Source: Archaeoglobaceae archaeon
GTDB taxonomy: Archaea > Halobacteriota > Archaeoglobi > Archaeoglobales > Archaeoglobaceae
Assembly: GCA_038734275.1 (NCBI GenBank)
Contig: JAVYOO010000006.1
Coordinates: forward strand, 1 to 64,000
Length of the DNA stretch: 64,000 bases
Direction: 5' to 3'
This document shows, one piece after another, positions 1 to 8,308 of the stretch. The number at the start of each line of letters is the position of its first letter. Positions within the stretch are counted from its first letter, which is position 1. Position numbers and translations under genes: made by a program. The notes beneath the pieces are model-generated. The model made no database searches. It saw only the letters and a list, made by a program, of their open reading frames with translations, and was not told where the DNA came from.

Positions 1-309
1 AAAAAATTCGGCGTTGGGAGTGATGTGGACTTGCTCGTCGTTTCGGATAAATTGCCTGAGAACTTCAAAGAGAGGATGAAGTTGTTATATGAGCTTGACA
101 AAACCAATGCCCCTCTGGATGTAAAGGCTTACAAAAGCAATGAAGTAAAGAAGATGCTTATAAAAGGAAATCCGACGATTCTCGATGCGTTGGAAGATGG
201 AATAATCTTGTTTGCTGAAAAGGATTTCCTTGAAGAGCTGATGGAGCTTTATGAGGCTGAGAAAAGGAGATTTAGGCGCTTTGAGAGGGGTTGGATTAGA
301 GTAGGTTGA
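1..309 (+). CDS. Nucleotidyltransferase-domain protein, 5' end outside the window
   Basis: The reading frame is open from base 1, and the first codons already encode the polymerase-beta-like nucleotidyltransferase signature (GVGSDVDLLVV at codons 4-14, encoded by bases 10-42). The GTG at base 25 lies inside this motif and is not the real start, so the gene begins upstream of the window. The remaining 100 or so residues are a short charged helical tail, which fits the minimal MNT family (about 100-150 residues) often paired with a HEPN protein. No HEPN partner follows; one could lie upstream. Substrate unknown. The 215 bases that follow contain nothing I can call beyond the por promoter region. 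Confidence 0.75.
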   Translation, partial: KKFGVGSDVDLLVVSDKLPENFKERMKLLYELDKTNAPLDVKAYKSNEVKKMLIKGNPTILDALEDGIILFAEKDFLEELMELYEAEKRRFRRFERGWIRVG

Positions 310-524
310 TTTTCTGCAAATTTAAAGAATAATCCTCAGTTTCTGAATTTCTTAAAAGCAAGGAAAAGAAATGGGACTAAAACAAAAGCTGTAAAGATTA
401 GCCCTGCTTTTAGCCCTCTAAAAGCTTCTCGCGGAAAAGTTTCGGTATAGATTTGGTCTGGTTAAAATAGAGCATAACAAGGTCTTAAGCACAATTTTTT
501 TAATTTTGGAGTTTCCTTCTGTTT

Positions 525-1040
525 ATGCTCTTCGAGATCACGATCTACTGCAGAGGTGGTCAGGGAGGGGTTACGACTGCAAGGCTAATTGCGACAGCTG
601 CAATGCTCAAGGGTTTGTATGCTCAGGCAATGCCCCAATTTGGCCCTGAAAGAAGGGGTGCGACGGTTAACGCTTACCTGAGAATATCAGACGAACCGAT
701 AAGGAGAAGATCATCAATAAGAAACCCCTATGGGCTTGCAGTTTTTGATAAAAAAATAAATTTAAATTCAAGCGCAAAATTGGGTATTATAAACTCTCCA
801 AATCCCATAAAGATTGCTGAAAAGACTTATTATTTAGATGCGACCCGCATCGCTGAGAACCACGAACTCGTTTATGCGGGCTGGGCTATACTAAGTGCCC
901 CTATGAGCGGGGCAATGGCAAAGGCTTTAGAAATTGAACTTTCTTATCTTGAAGAGGCGATTTACACCGAACTTGGCGAAAAAGCGGATAAGAGCTTTGA
1001 AGCTGCAAAAGAAGCTTACGAGGTGGTTCGTTGGACTTAG
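525..1040 (+). CDS. porG: 2-oxoacid:ferredoxin oxidoreductase, gamma subunit (probably pyruvate)
   Basis: 171 residues with the gamma-subunit signature near the N-terminus (GRGGQGGVTTARLIA, about residues 10-24) and the FGPERRGA segment around residue 39, both typical of PorG/VorG/KorC. It is the first gene of a four-gene cluster in the order gamma, delta, alpha, beta. The complex oxidatively decarboxylates a 2-oxoacid to an acyl-CoA and reduces ferredoxin, or runs in reverse for carbon fixation. Gene order favours pyruvate, but substrate cannot be fixed from sequence. A T-rich TATA-like element around base 497 and no clear ribosome site suggest a leaderless or short-leader message starting at ATG 525. 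Confidence 0.9.
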   Translation: MLFEITIYCRGGQGGVTTARLIATAAMLKGLYAQAMPQFGPERRGATVNAYLRISDEPIRRRSSIRNPYGLAVFDKKINLNSSAKLGIINSPNPIKIAEKTYYLDATRIAENHELVYAGWAILSAPMSGAMAKALEIELSYLEEAIYTELGEKADKSFEAAKEAYEVVRWT

Positions 1041-1270
1041 AGCCGATCATTTCGAGAATGAAGCTTGGAGCAGCAGGAGAGACTGGCACATGGAGAAATT
1101 ACAGACCCGTGATAAATAAGGAGCTATGCAATAAGTGCAAAACCTGCTTCTCATACTGCCCTGAGGGTGTAATTAGCGAGGAGATCGAGATCGATTACAG
1201 ATTCTGCAAGGGGTGTGGAATTTGCAAGGAAATGTGCAGACAAAAAGCCATAGAAATGGTTCAAGAGTAA
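1031..1270 (+). CDS. porD: 2-oxoacid:ferredoxin oxidoreductase, delta (ferredoxin-like) subunit
   Basis: 79 residues carrying two CxxCxxCxxxC clusters (CNKCKTCFSYCP and CKGCGICKEMC), so two [4Fe-4S] centres that pass electrons from the TPP site to external ferredoxin. The N-terminal GAAGETGTWR segment is the usual PorD signature. The TTG at 1031 is preferred as start because GAGGTG lies 6-7 bases upstream, inside the end of porG; the in-frame ATG at 1058 is an alternative. The gene overlaps porG by 10 bases, which suggests translational coupling. Confidence 0.9.
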   Translation: MDLEPIISRMKLGAAGETGTWRNYRPVINKELCNKCKTCFSYCPEGVISEEIEIDYRFCKGCGICKEMCRQKAIEMVQE

Positions 1271-1278
1271 GGAAGCTG

Positions 1279-2346
1279 TTGACAAGCAACGAAGCGGTTG
1301 CTGAGGCTGTGAAAATTGCAAAACCTGACGTTATTGCAGCATACCCAATTACTCCGCAGTCTCCAATTGTTGAAAGCCTTGCGAAGATGATTGCAAAAGG
1401 AGAACTTGATGCAACCTTTGTTAGGGTTGAGTCCGAGCACTCCGCAATGGCGGTAATTCATGGTGCAGCGACTGCTGGGGCGAGGGTTTTTACCGCAACT
1501 TCGAGCCATGGGCTCGCTTACATGTTCGAGATGTGCTGGTGGATTGCTGGCTCAAGGCTTCCCGCAGTTATGGCTGTTGCGACCCGCTCAATCGGAGCTC
1601 CCTGGAACATTCATGGAGACCACACAGATATAGTTCAGCTTAGGGATGCGGGCTGGATCATAGGAATGGCTGAAAATGCTCAGGAAGCATTTGACATGAC
1701 TTTGCAGGCTTTTTGCGTAAGCGAAGAGGTAAACATTCCGTTTGCTGTCGGACTCGATGCTTTCACGATGAGCCACACCGCTGAAGTTGTCGAGATCTGG
1801 GAACCGAAGATTCCTCCAAGAAGACAGGCTTACAAAGTGCTTCCATCGGACAATTTCGCTGTGAACGCAGTAACTATGGGTAAGGCGAGGATGAAGGCAA
1901 GATATGATTTAGCGGTGGATTTAGAGAACTCTGCAAAGGTTATTGAGAAGACTGACAAGGACTTCGGAAACCATGGAGGACTTGTGGAGAGCTACAGGCT
2001 TGATGATGCTGACTTTGCTGTGGTGATGATGGGGGGCTGGTGTGGAGATGCGAAGGATGCGATCGACATGCTCAGGCAAGAAGGCTTTAAGATCGGACTG
2101 CTAAGGATCAGATTTTTGAGACCATTTCCCAAAAAGGCTGTTAAAGAGCTTGGCGGTGAAGTTTTGGTTGTTGACAAAGCCAACAGTGATCTGCGAGGTG
2201 TTCTTGGAATCGAGGTTTCTTCTTGCGGAGTTGAAGCCAAGAATGTTGTTGCGGGTATTGGTGGAGTTGATGTTGGTGTTGATGACTTTTACAGGATCTT
2301 CAAGGATTTTATGAACGGTAAGCTTGAGATGGAGTGGTATCTATGA
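1279..2346 (+). CDS. porA: 2-oxoacid:ferredoxin oxidoreductase, alpha subunit
   Basis: About 355 residues. The N-terminal domain has AAYPITPQSP and the VESEHSAMAVIHGAA segment characteristic of PorA domain I; a transketolase C-terminal-like domain follows (VVDKANSDLRG near the end). The open frame runs back to 1213, but that part is out-of-phase porD sequence. The protein most plausibly begins at the TTG at 1279 (TSNEAVAEAVK), just after the porD stop; GTG 1234 is a poorer alternative. It pairs with porB to form the TPP-binding catalytic core. Confidence 0.88.
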   Translation: MTSNEAVAEAVKIAKPDVIAAYPITPQSPIVESLAKMIAKGELDATFVRVESEHSAMAVIHGAATAGARVFTATSSHGLAYMFEMCWWIAGSRLPAVMAVATRSIGAPWNIHGDHTDIVQLRDAGWIIGMAENAQEAFDMTLQAFCVSEEVNIPFAVGLDAFTMSHTAEVVEIWEPKIPPRRQAYKVLPSDNFAVNAVTMGKARMKARYDLAVDLENSAKVIEKTDKDFGNHGGLVESYRLDDADFAVVMMGGWCGDAKDAIDMLRQEGFKIGLLRIRFLRPFPKKAVKELGGEVLVVDKANSDLRGVLGIEVSSCGVEAKNVVAGIGGVDVGVDDFYRIFKDFMNGKLEMEWYL

Positions 2347-3191
2347 TCCTTCCCGGAAACACAAGCTGTCAGGGTTGTCCAATATCGCTTGCGATGAGAT
2401 GCTTGGACGAGATAGAAAATCCAGTGCTTGTAATTCCCGCTGGTTGCTCAACTGTTGTTGCTGGGCTTCATCCGAATTCAGCGATGAAAATTCCCGTGAT
2501 CCATGTTCCCTTTGCCTCAACCAACGCTGTTGCTTGCGGTGTTAAGGAAGCCTACAAAAGAGCAGGAGTGAAGGCGAACGTTATTGCATGGATCGGAGAT
2601 GGAGCTGCCGACATTGGCTTTGCCACGCTTAGCGCTTCCGCAACAAGGAAAGACGACATCATAACTGTGGTTGTTGACAACGAAGCTTATATGAACACTG
2701 GAACTCAAGCAAGCCTGAGCACTTTCTGGAAAGCTAAAACCAGCACATCCCCAGCTGGAAAAGCTGATGAGAAAAGAAATCTCGCTCTGATCATGATTGC
2801 TCACAGAGCGGATTATGTGGCAACCGCAACGGTTGGCTACATCGAAGATCTGCGAAGAAAGTTCGGAAAAGCCAGTCAGAGTGAGGGATTTAGGTTCATT
2901 CAAATCCATTGCCCATGCCCTCCGGGCTGGAGGTTTCCGAGCGAGAAAACGATCGAAATCGCAAGAAAGGCTGTGATGAGCGGAGCTTGGGCTCTCTTTG
3001 AATTCTACGATGGAAAGCTTAGGTTTTCTGGAATTGGAAAAAAGTTCGCTGAAAAGGGCAATAGGATTCCACTGGCTGAATATCTAAAGGTTCAGGGAAG
3101 ATTCGAGCATTTAGGGGATGAGGACATAGTGGCTATAGAGAGGGCGATTGATGAGGAGTGGGAGATCTTAAAGAGATTTTCAGGAGAATAA
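2343..3191 (+). CDS. porB: 2-oxoacid:ferredoxin oxidoreductase, beta (TPP-binding) subunit
   Basis: 282 residues. It shows the [4Fe-4S] ligands near the N-terminus (GNTSCQGCP, Cys 9 and 12) and the TPP/Mg motif GDGAADIG (from about residue 85), followed by DNEAYMNTGTQ, all typical of PorB. ATG 2343 overlaps the porA stop as ATGA, indicating coupled translation; the GTG at 2334 is less likely. The end of the gene overlaps no other gene, and the next gene appears to have its own promoter. Confidence 0.92.
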   Translation: MILPGNTSCQGCPISLAMRCLDEIENPVLVIPAGCSTVVAGLHPNSAMKIPVIHVPFASTNAVACGVKEAYKRAGVKANVIAWIGDGAADIGFATLSASATRKDDIITVVVDNEAYMNTGTQASLSTFWKAKTSTSPAGKADEKRNLALIMIAHRADYVATATVGYIEDLRRKFGKASQSEGFRFIQIHCPCPPGWRFPSEKTIEIARKAVMSGAWALFEFYDGKLRFSGIGKKFAEKGNRIPLAEYLKVQGRFEHLGDEDIVAIERAIDEEWEILKRFSGE

Positions 3192-3238
3192 AAAATTCTG
3201 ATAGAAAATTTTATAATCAAAAAGTTCTTTTAAATATC

Positions 3239-3568
3239 ATGGCTTGGGATCTATATATTGCGGTTTTGATGCTTGTGCTGGGAGTGATCTACGGATACAC
3301 AAGACCCGGCAAGGAGAACAGAGCGGCGATACTGAAAAAAGCACTGGTCATAGGACTCGTGGTTGGCGTTATCGCTGGACTTGCGATTAGCTTCCTGAAC
3401 CCCGAAGCCTCGTTGATTGGTGCAACCATCGGTGCAACCATTGGAATTTTGATTGTCGTGGTAGTTCTTGCAATTTTCTTCATTGTCGGAACCATAATCG
3501 GAGATGCTTTGGAGAGCAAAAAGAAAGTAGAGCAGAAGCCAGCAGAAAAGAAAGAAGAAAAGAAGTAA
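3239..3568 (+). CDS. Small membrane protein of unknown function
   Basis: 109 residues with three likely transmembrane segments (about 6-20, 36-54 and 63-90) rich in Gly, Ile and Val, and a lysine/glutamate-rich cytoplasmic tail of about 18 residues (KKKVEQKPAEKKEEKK). The frame is open further upstream into the end of porB, but ATG 3239 fits because a TATA-like TTTTATAAT lies about 28 bases upstream, suggesting a leaderless message separate from the por operon. I do not recognise the family. Confidence 0.6.
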   Translation: MAWDLYIAVLMLVLGVIYGYTRPGKENRAAILKKALVIGLVVGVIAGLAISFLNPEASLIGATIGATIGILIVVVVLAIFFIVGTIIGDALESKKKVEQKPAEKKEEKK

Positions 3569-3599
3569 CGGCTTTCTTAACTTTCTTAATTTTTATTTT

Positions 3600-4814
3600 T
3601 TAACTTAGATACCAAAACGTTATAGGCATTATCAGACACCCCATACAGTTTATTCTTCTTACGCCCAAAAATTGTGTTGAAAGCCCTATTGGAATTGCAG
3701 AAAAGAAGACTGCAAGCCCATAAAATCCCGTTAGCGCCATGATAATCGCAATAAGGAACGCAAATACTGCAATCGAAAGCTTTCTTCCGTCGATCTGATC
3801 TATCTTCTTGGCAATAAAGAAGCCAATGGAAAGTGTTGAGACGAAAGCAATCAAACCAGAGATTAAAGAAAGGACTGCTATTTCCTGAAAACTCGGGATC
3901 AAATTGAGCGATTTGAGAGCATCAGCTGAACCACTTCTCGTTCTGCCAATTGCAAGAAGCATGAAAAAGCAAAAGATGACATTTGCAGTATTTGCAGAAC
4001 TCATTGCGATTATATAACCCCTATCGCTCTTTTCTCCAAGCGACGAAACTACAGTTGCAACTCCACTGCTTATTCCCGGGAATATCGAAACAAAGAAACC
4101 CGCCAAAGAGCCTTTTATTGTCGTTGAGACTTCTGGAAAGCTAAGCTTAATTTCCTGCTTCGGGATCCCTGAGGTTTTTGTGAAGATCGAGAAAAGTAAA
4201 ACTGGTGCTCCAAAAAGACCCGTTAGCAATGGCAAAAGCACCGAGCCAGCGGGCGTGATCTCTGCAAGTTCAGAGTTTTGCAAGGCAATGTAGCCAAGCA
4301 TTCCCGAAGCTACAAAGACAGCAAGAGCGTAAAGTCTCTTTCTCCAAGCTGATAGGCTTCCTTCGAACTCTTCGCCCCTTTCACTCATAACCAAAAGCGT
4401 CGCTACACAGATTAAAACAAGTGGAGTTGCCCTTTTGAACAATTCGTAATTCAAGCCTACAAATAACGCAGTAAAAAACAGAGGAAGACTTAGGAATACT
4501 GAAAAAAGGGATGAAAAGCAAGATATCAACAATGCCTCAAATCCACGACCTTCGAGAACCATTTTGTGTGCTGGCAAAATCGCTATTGCGGTGTCCTCGC
4601 TCGGAACCCCAAGAAAAGTTGCGGGAATTATGTTCGCGATTGTGTAAGCAATCGCAGAGGTTATGATCATAGCCATAACATCTTCTGGAGAAAAATAAAG
4701 GAAAAGAAATGCTGATGCAGACACAATAAGAGCGGAAAAAGTATTGCTATGCAATCCCGGGATGATGCCAGCAATTAAACCAAGAATAACACCAGTTATA
4801 GTCCCAAGAAGCAT
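3600..4814 (-). CDS. TctA-like multipass transporter (DUF112/TctA family)
   Basis: 404 residues with about ten transmembrane helices. The N-terminal GLIAGIIPGLHSNT (about residues 12-25) and the second GxxPGISSGVA segment are the paired glycine/proline motifs of the TctA family, large subunits of tripartite tricarboxylate transporters. It is shorter than the bacterial 500-residue TctA, as archaeal stand-alone members often are. No TctB or TctC (periplasmic binding) gene is adjacent, so the transported substrate is unknown. Bicistronic transcription with a neighbour is not evident; it ends close to the previous convergent gene. Confidence 0.72.
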   Translation of the reverse strand: MLLGTITGVILGLIAGIIPGLHSNTFSALIVSASAFLFLYFSPEDVMAMIITSAIAYTIANIIPATFLGVPSEDTAIAILPAHKMVLEGRGFEALLISCFSSLFSVFLSLPLFFTALFVGLNYELFKRATPLVLICVATLLVMSERGEEFEGSLSAWRKRLYALAVFVASGMLGYIALQNSELAEITPAGSVLLPLLTGLFGAPVLLFSIFTKTSGIPKQEIKLSFPEVSTTIKGSLAGFFVSIFPGISSGVATVVSSLGEKSDRGYIIAMSSANTANVIFCFFMLLAIGRTRSGSADALKSLNLIPSFQEIAVLSLISGLIAFVSTLSIGFFIAKKIDQIDGRKLSIAVFAFLIAIIMALTGFYGLAVFFSAIPIGLSTQFLGVRRINCMGCLIMPITFWYLS

Positions 4815-4838
4815 GTGGTAATTTTAATTATGCTGAAT

Positions 4839-5729
4839 TTAAAAATTTCTTATCAAAATTGGTGTCAACTGCTCAGAACTTTTTAGCATGTCATTCGTCA
4901 TGAAATTGACAATTTCAATAAGCTTCTTCTTCTCCTCCGATTCCGGAAATATCTGCAATGCTTCAACACTCTCGTTTCTAAATTTCGAGATAAGGGCAAG
5001 AGTTTTTTGTATCGCAATCTCTTTGCCAAATTCTCTTTCGTAAATCTGAGGGAGAGTCATGGACTCGAATTCGGATTTTTTATCCTTTAAAGCTTCAAGA
5101 TACTCAAGCAAATCATCCACAAGCTGATAAGCGATTCCAAGATTGTAGCCATATCGATAAAAGCTATCGATGGCTGATTCGTTGCCACCCGCTATCTCGC
5201 AGGCGGTTTTTGCTGAATACGCAAAAAGGCTTGCGGTCTTCTTTTCGATGCATTCGAAGTATTCCATTTCGCCAAAATTGCCTTCATTACTGTAGAGATC
5301 CATTGTTTCGCCTTCGCTCATCATCATTCCGACTTTGGAGAATTCACTTATGACCTTTTCGCCATAAACAGAAGTTAGCTCAACCGATTTCGATATCAAC
5401 CAGTCCCCAAGGAGTATGGCTAAAGAGGGGTTGTATTTCCTGTTCAGGGCGATGTTTCCCCTTCTCGTCTCAGCCTTGTCTATGACATCATCATGAACAA
5501 GGCTCGCGGTGTGTATCAGCTCAACAGCGATTGCGAGGTTCATCAGCTTATTATAATCACCATTACAAATTTTACCAGCCAAAAGAACGATTATGGGTCT
5601 GATACGTTTTCCGCCAACTGAAATAGCGTATTTCAGTGCCTTTTTTATTCTAATATCAGCTTCAACTGATTCAAGAAAATCATGAAGTTCTTTCTCTATG
5701 ATGAGGAACTCTTTCCAGCTTTCGATCAT
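4839..5729 (-). CDS. Polyprenyl diphosphate synthase (GGPP/FPP synthase type)
   Basis: 296 residues. The first aspartate-rich motif DDVID is at 80-84, preceded by GGKRIRP (39-45) and followed by RRG, which are the allylic-substrate binding elements of trans-prenyltransferases. The second motif is weaker, DDLLE instead of DDxxD. The enzyme condenses isopentenyl diphosphate with allylic diphosphates to make the C20 or longer chains of archaeal ether lipids. The product chain length cannot be read reliably here. The lipid gene tes lies elsewhere in the window (58718-60235). Confidence 0.85.
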   Translation of the reverse strand: MIESWKEFLIIEKELHDFLESVEADIRIKKALKYAISVGGKRIRPIIVLLAGKICNGDYNKLMNLAIAVELIHTASLVHDDVIDKAETRRGNIALNRKYNPSLAILLGDWLISKSVELTSVYGEKVISEFSKVGMMMSEGETMDLYSNEGNFGEMEYFECIEKKTASLFAYSAKTACEIAGGNESAIDSFYRYGYNLGIAYQLVDDLLEYLEALKDKKSEFESMTLPQIYEREFGKEIAIQKTLALISKFRNESVEALQIFPESEEKKKLIEIVNFMTNDMLKSSEQLTPILIRNF

Positions 5730-5813
5730 TTGCGATTTTTTGAAGTTCCTACATATAATCTTTTTGTATACTCAACTCAAAAAATTTATTAACTGTTAAT
5801 CCTTAGAAATTTC

Positions 5814-6962
5814 ATGAACTACGGGAGTAGAGTTTTAGAGTTCGTCAATCATGTTTGCAAAAACTACGGAACGAGACTTGCGGGAAGTGAGGGTGAGTTG
5901 AGAACCGGGGATTATATCTATGAATTGATGACCGATTTCTGCGATGAAGTAAAAAAAGAGTGGTTTATTTCAAGACCAAAAGGTTTTACAGACTACATCT
6001 GGGTAACAGCAATGCTCTACATCCTCGCTGTCGCCTTGTACTTCATGGATTTCTGGATCGCAACCTTTTTCCTGATCATCCTAGGAATGGCTATATTCGT
6101 TTTTCAGCAGTGTCTTCACTACGAGATCATTGACTTCTTATTCCCAAAGGTTCAGGAGTTTCACGTAGTTGGGAAGATAAATCCAAAAGGGAGAGCGGAG
6201 AAAAAAATACTGCTATCTGCACACTATGATTCGCCCTACGAATTTCCACTGACTGGAAAGCTCAGGCATAAATCAGCTTTAATAATTCTCCCGTTGATAG
6301 CGATCGTTTTGATTACTGCAATTTTGAGCATTGTAAGATATTACTACGATGTCGATTTTGTGCAGAAGCCTTTGCTGATCGTTGCAACCATTTTGCTTTT
6401 AATCGTTGCCTCTACACTGAGATCAAACAGGCTTTCTCTTGGAGCAAACGATGATCTCGCTGGAGTTGGTGTTGTTCTCGAAGCGGGAAGATTTCTGAGT
6501 GCAAATAGACCCGATAAAACCGAAATTTGGATCGTTGCTTTTGCTGGCGAAGAGCACATGAGGGGATCAAAGAGATTCGTTGAAAAGCACTATGAAGAGC
6601 TTAAAGACGCGATCCTTTTCAACTTCGAATGTCCCTCAGCGGATTACTTCCTTGTTGGAACTGAAGAAAAAATGTTCTTCGCAAAGCATTCGCCTAAAGC
6701 GGTTGAGATTGCAAGAAAAGCCTGTGAAAGGGTGAAAGCAAACTTTAAGGTAGGATCTCTGCCATTTGCAGGAAGCGATGCAGCGAATTTCTCCCGCAGG
6801 GGGTTGCATGCAACGACAATATTTGGTTTAGCAAAGGATAATGCACCATACTACTGGCACACCCTAAAGGATACGCCTGAGAACCTAAAAGTGGATTCGA
6901 TAAACAAAGCTGCTGAGATTGCAATAGAAATTGCAAAAATTGTTGAAGAGGAGAAAGAATAA
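5814..6962 (+). CDS. Membrane-embedded M28-family zinc aminopeptidase
   Basis: 382 residues. Zinc-site motifs of M28 peptidases are present: SAHYDSP (His137, Asp139), GANDDLAGVGV (Asp213/214), AGEEHMRGS (Glu246/247) and a late WHTLKDT histidine. Two pairs of hydrophobic helices (about 61-98 and 154-200) are inserted before and within the catalytic region, so the enzyme is membrane associated. A TATA-like AAATTTATTAAC about 25-30 bases before ATG 5814 suggests a leaderless message. Natural substrate unknown. Its neighbour at 6986-10200, on the other strand, is a secreted protein cluster, but no functional link can be shown. Confidence 0.85.
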   Translation: MNYGSRVLEFVNHVCKNYGTRLAGSEGELRTGDYIYELMTDFCDEVKKEWFISRPKGFTDYIWVTAMLYILAVALYFMDFWIATFFLIILGMAIFVFQQCLHYEIIDFLFPKVQEFHVVGKINPKGRAEKKILLSAHYDSPYEFPLTGKLRHKSALIILPLIAIVLITAILSIVRYYYDVDFVQKPLLIVATILLLIVASTLRSNRLSLGANDDLAGVGVVLEAGRFLSANRPDKTEIWIVAFAGEEHMRGSKRFVEKHYEELKDAILFNFECPSADYFLVGTEEKMFFAKHSPKAVEIARKACERVKANFKVGSLPFAGSDAANFSRRGLHATTIFGLAKDNAPYYWHTLKDTPENLKVDSINKAAEIAIEIAKIVEEEKE

Positions 6963-6985
6963 AAACTAAAAATTTTTTAAATTTT

Positions 6986-7549
6986 TTACGTAAACGCTGA
7001 TGGAATTGCCTTTGCAAGCTCAATGAGGAACAGAACACTTGAGTTGACCTGCGCTGCTATTGCTCTGCCATAAGCCTGCAGATAGGTTTCAGTGCCATTG
7101 TAATACATCGTGGGGTTCTGCAGCACTAACACAGAACCGTTAAGCAGTTTTGCCAAGCCCGTTGTTCCAGCGGGATCACCAAACACAATTGATGCGTTCT
7201 TACCAAGGAAGTTAATTGCGTTGCCCAGATCGGTTCTGTGAGTTGCATTGCTTTCCAGGTCTGAAACTGCCAGAGCCATTATCTGGTTCTGCCAGCCCGC
7301 AAGCACAAGAGCACCGTAAATAATACCCCACATGTTCTGCATCATGTATCCAGTATCCTGAACTCCTGGTGTGTTGTTTGCAAGAGCTAAAACCTTGAGA
7401 ACAGACTGGCTCAGCTCGAGGTTTGCAATCATGTTTCTGAGAATTGCTGCGCTGAAATTAAGTGTGCTTGTTGTAAAGTCCTGCGCCGATGCCGTTTCCA
7501 TGCTCAGGACCAGCGCCAGCACCAGTAAGGCAATTAATGCCTTCTTCAT
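6986..7549 (-). CDS. Secreted paralog 1 of a five-gene tandem family, function unknown
   Basis: 187 residues. A Sec signal peptide (MKK, hydrophobic stretch, ASA before QDF) precedes a mature protein of about 165 residues. Family hallmarks are a helix near NLELSQSVLKVLALANNT, the QNMWGIIYGALVLAGWQNQ block, NFLGKNASIVFGDPAGTTG, and the C-terminal IELAKAIPSAFT. There is no cysteine, no heme motif and no C-terminal anchor. Six possible N-glycosylation sequons are visible (for example ESNATH, GKNAS, YYNGTE). ATG 7549 is chosen over 7555 because GGTGA then lies at proper spacing. I do not recognise the family. A 116-bp block is nearly identical to paralog 2. Confidence 0.75.
   Translation of the reverse strand: MKKALIALLVLALVLSMETASAQDFTTSTLNFSAAILRNMIANLELSQSVLKVLALANNTPGVQDTGYMMQNMWGIIYGALVLAGWQNQIMALAVSDLESNATHRTDLGNAINFLGKNASIVFGDPAGTTGLAKLLNGSVLVLQNPTMYYNGTETYLQAYGRAIAAQVNSSVLFLIELAKAIPSAFT
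7281..7396. repeat. 116-bp near-identical tract shared with 7946-8061 (copy 1)
   Basis: These bases match 7946-8061 at all but one position (T at 7356 against G at 8021, giving Asp versus Ala in the proteins). Sequence on either side diverges strongly between the two genes. It covers the most conserved protein block (from KVLALANNTPGVQ to AGWQNQI). The sharp edges point to recent gene conversion between adjacent paralogs. Confidence 0.9.
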
Positions 7550-7584
7550 ACTCATTCACCTTAGCATAACATTGAAATTCATGG

Positions 7585-7599
7585 TATATAAATTTTTTC
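7585..7599 (-). promoter_or_regulatory. BRE/TATA promoter of secreted paralog 1
   Basis: Read on the minus strand, GAAAAAA (BRE-like) is followed by TTTATATACC (TATA), about 36-44 bases upstream of ATG 7549. The element, with flanking TTGATGAAAAAATT, recurs before the other paralogs. Confidence 0.65.
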
Positions 7600-7650
7600 A
7601 TCAATAATCACTATCTTGAAAATTTTTCTATCAGAATCGAGCATTTATGA

Positions 7651-8208
7651 TTAGGTAAAGGCTTTGGGGATAGCCTTAGCGAGTTCAATTAGAAAAACTA
7701 CGCAATTATAAAATTCCAGCGTTAAAGACTTTGCATATGCCTCTAAAAGTGTCTCTCCCGGTTGATAAAGCTTTGATGAATTATTTATGGCAATTAGAGA
7801 TCCATTGAGAATCCTTGCGAATCCCTTTGTGCCTTGAGTATCGCCAAAGACTGTGGTTGCGTTGCTCCCAAGGTAGTTAACCGCCAAACCAAAATACTGC
7901 AAATGGGTTGAATTATCCTTTATTTCTTCGAGAGCAATCGAAAGTATCTGGTTCTGCCAGCCCGCAAGCACAAGAGCACCGTAAATAATACCCCACATGT
8001 TCTGCATCATGTATCCAGTAGCCTGAACTCCTGGTGTGTTGTTTGCAAGAGCTAAAACCTTAAAGGTCTGCTGAGACAAATTAAATACAGATATCAGGCT
8101 TCTCATCAAAACAGAACCAAAATCTTCAGATGAAATGCTAAAATCATCCGCTAAAGCAGTCGAGGTAAATATGAGAAACATTAGAGTTAGCGTGAACTTT
8201 TTCATCAT
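7651..8208 (-). CDS. Secreted paralog 2 of the tandem family, function unknown
   Basis: About 185 residues with a Sec signal peptide (KKFTLTLMFLIF, ALA before DDFS). Same block order as the other paralogs: DFGSVLMRSLISVFNLSQQ helix, QNMWGIIYGALVLAGWQNQI, NYLGSNATTVFGDTQGTKG, and the terminal IELAKAIPKAFT. It has many sequons (FNLS, NNT, DNST, SNAT, LNGS, NNSS) and one cysteine near the C-terminus. GTG 8211, ATG 8208 and ATG 8205 are tandem start candidates; the TATA box about 20 bases upstream suggests a leaderless message starting at one of the ATGs. Shares a gene-conversion tract with paralog 1. Confidence 0.72.
   Translation of the reverse strand: MMKKFTLTLMFLIFTSTALADDFSISSEDFGSVLMRSLISVFNLSQQTFKVLALANNTPGVQATGYMMQNMWGIIYGALVLAGWQNQILSIALEEIKDNSTHLQYFGLAVNYLGSNATTVFGDTQGTKGFARILNGSLIAINNSSKLYQPGETLLEAYAKSLTLEFYNCVVFLIELAKAIPKAFT
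7946..8061. repeat. 116-bp near-identical tract shared with 7281-7396 (copy 2)
   Basis: Second copy of the tract described at 7281-7396, lying inside secreted paralog 2. One mismatch in 116 bases; flanks are diverged. Confidence 0.9.
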
Positions 8209-8227
8209 CACTCAAATGCTCAAAAAG

Positions 8228-8242
8228 AATATAAAGTTTTTC
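8228..8242 (-). promoter_or_regulatory. BRE/TATA promoter of secreted paralog 2
   Basis: On the minus strand GAAAAAC precedes CTTTATATT. It lies about 20-34 bases before the start codons, closer than in the sister genes, consistent with a leaderless transcript. Confidence 0.55.
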
Positions 8243-8308
8243 AATGATGGAATGCAGAATTTTTGAATTGATAAAATAAAAAATTATTTAAATTAAATTT
8301 TTTAGACT

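Noticed and set aside
1213-1278. N-terminal extension of porA back to 1213
   Set aside because: This stretch is porD coding sequence read in another frame; its translation is not like PorA, and TTG 1279 begins right at the homologous part.
7281-8061. 116-bp repeat as insertion sequence or attachment site
   Set aside because: It lies in frame inside homologous positions of two paralogous genes and has no terminal inverted repeats.
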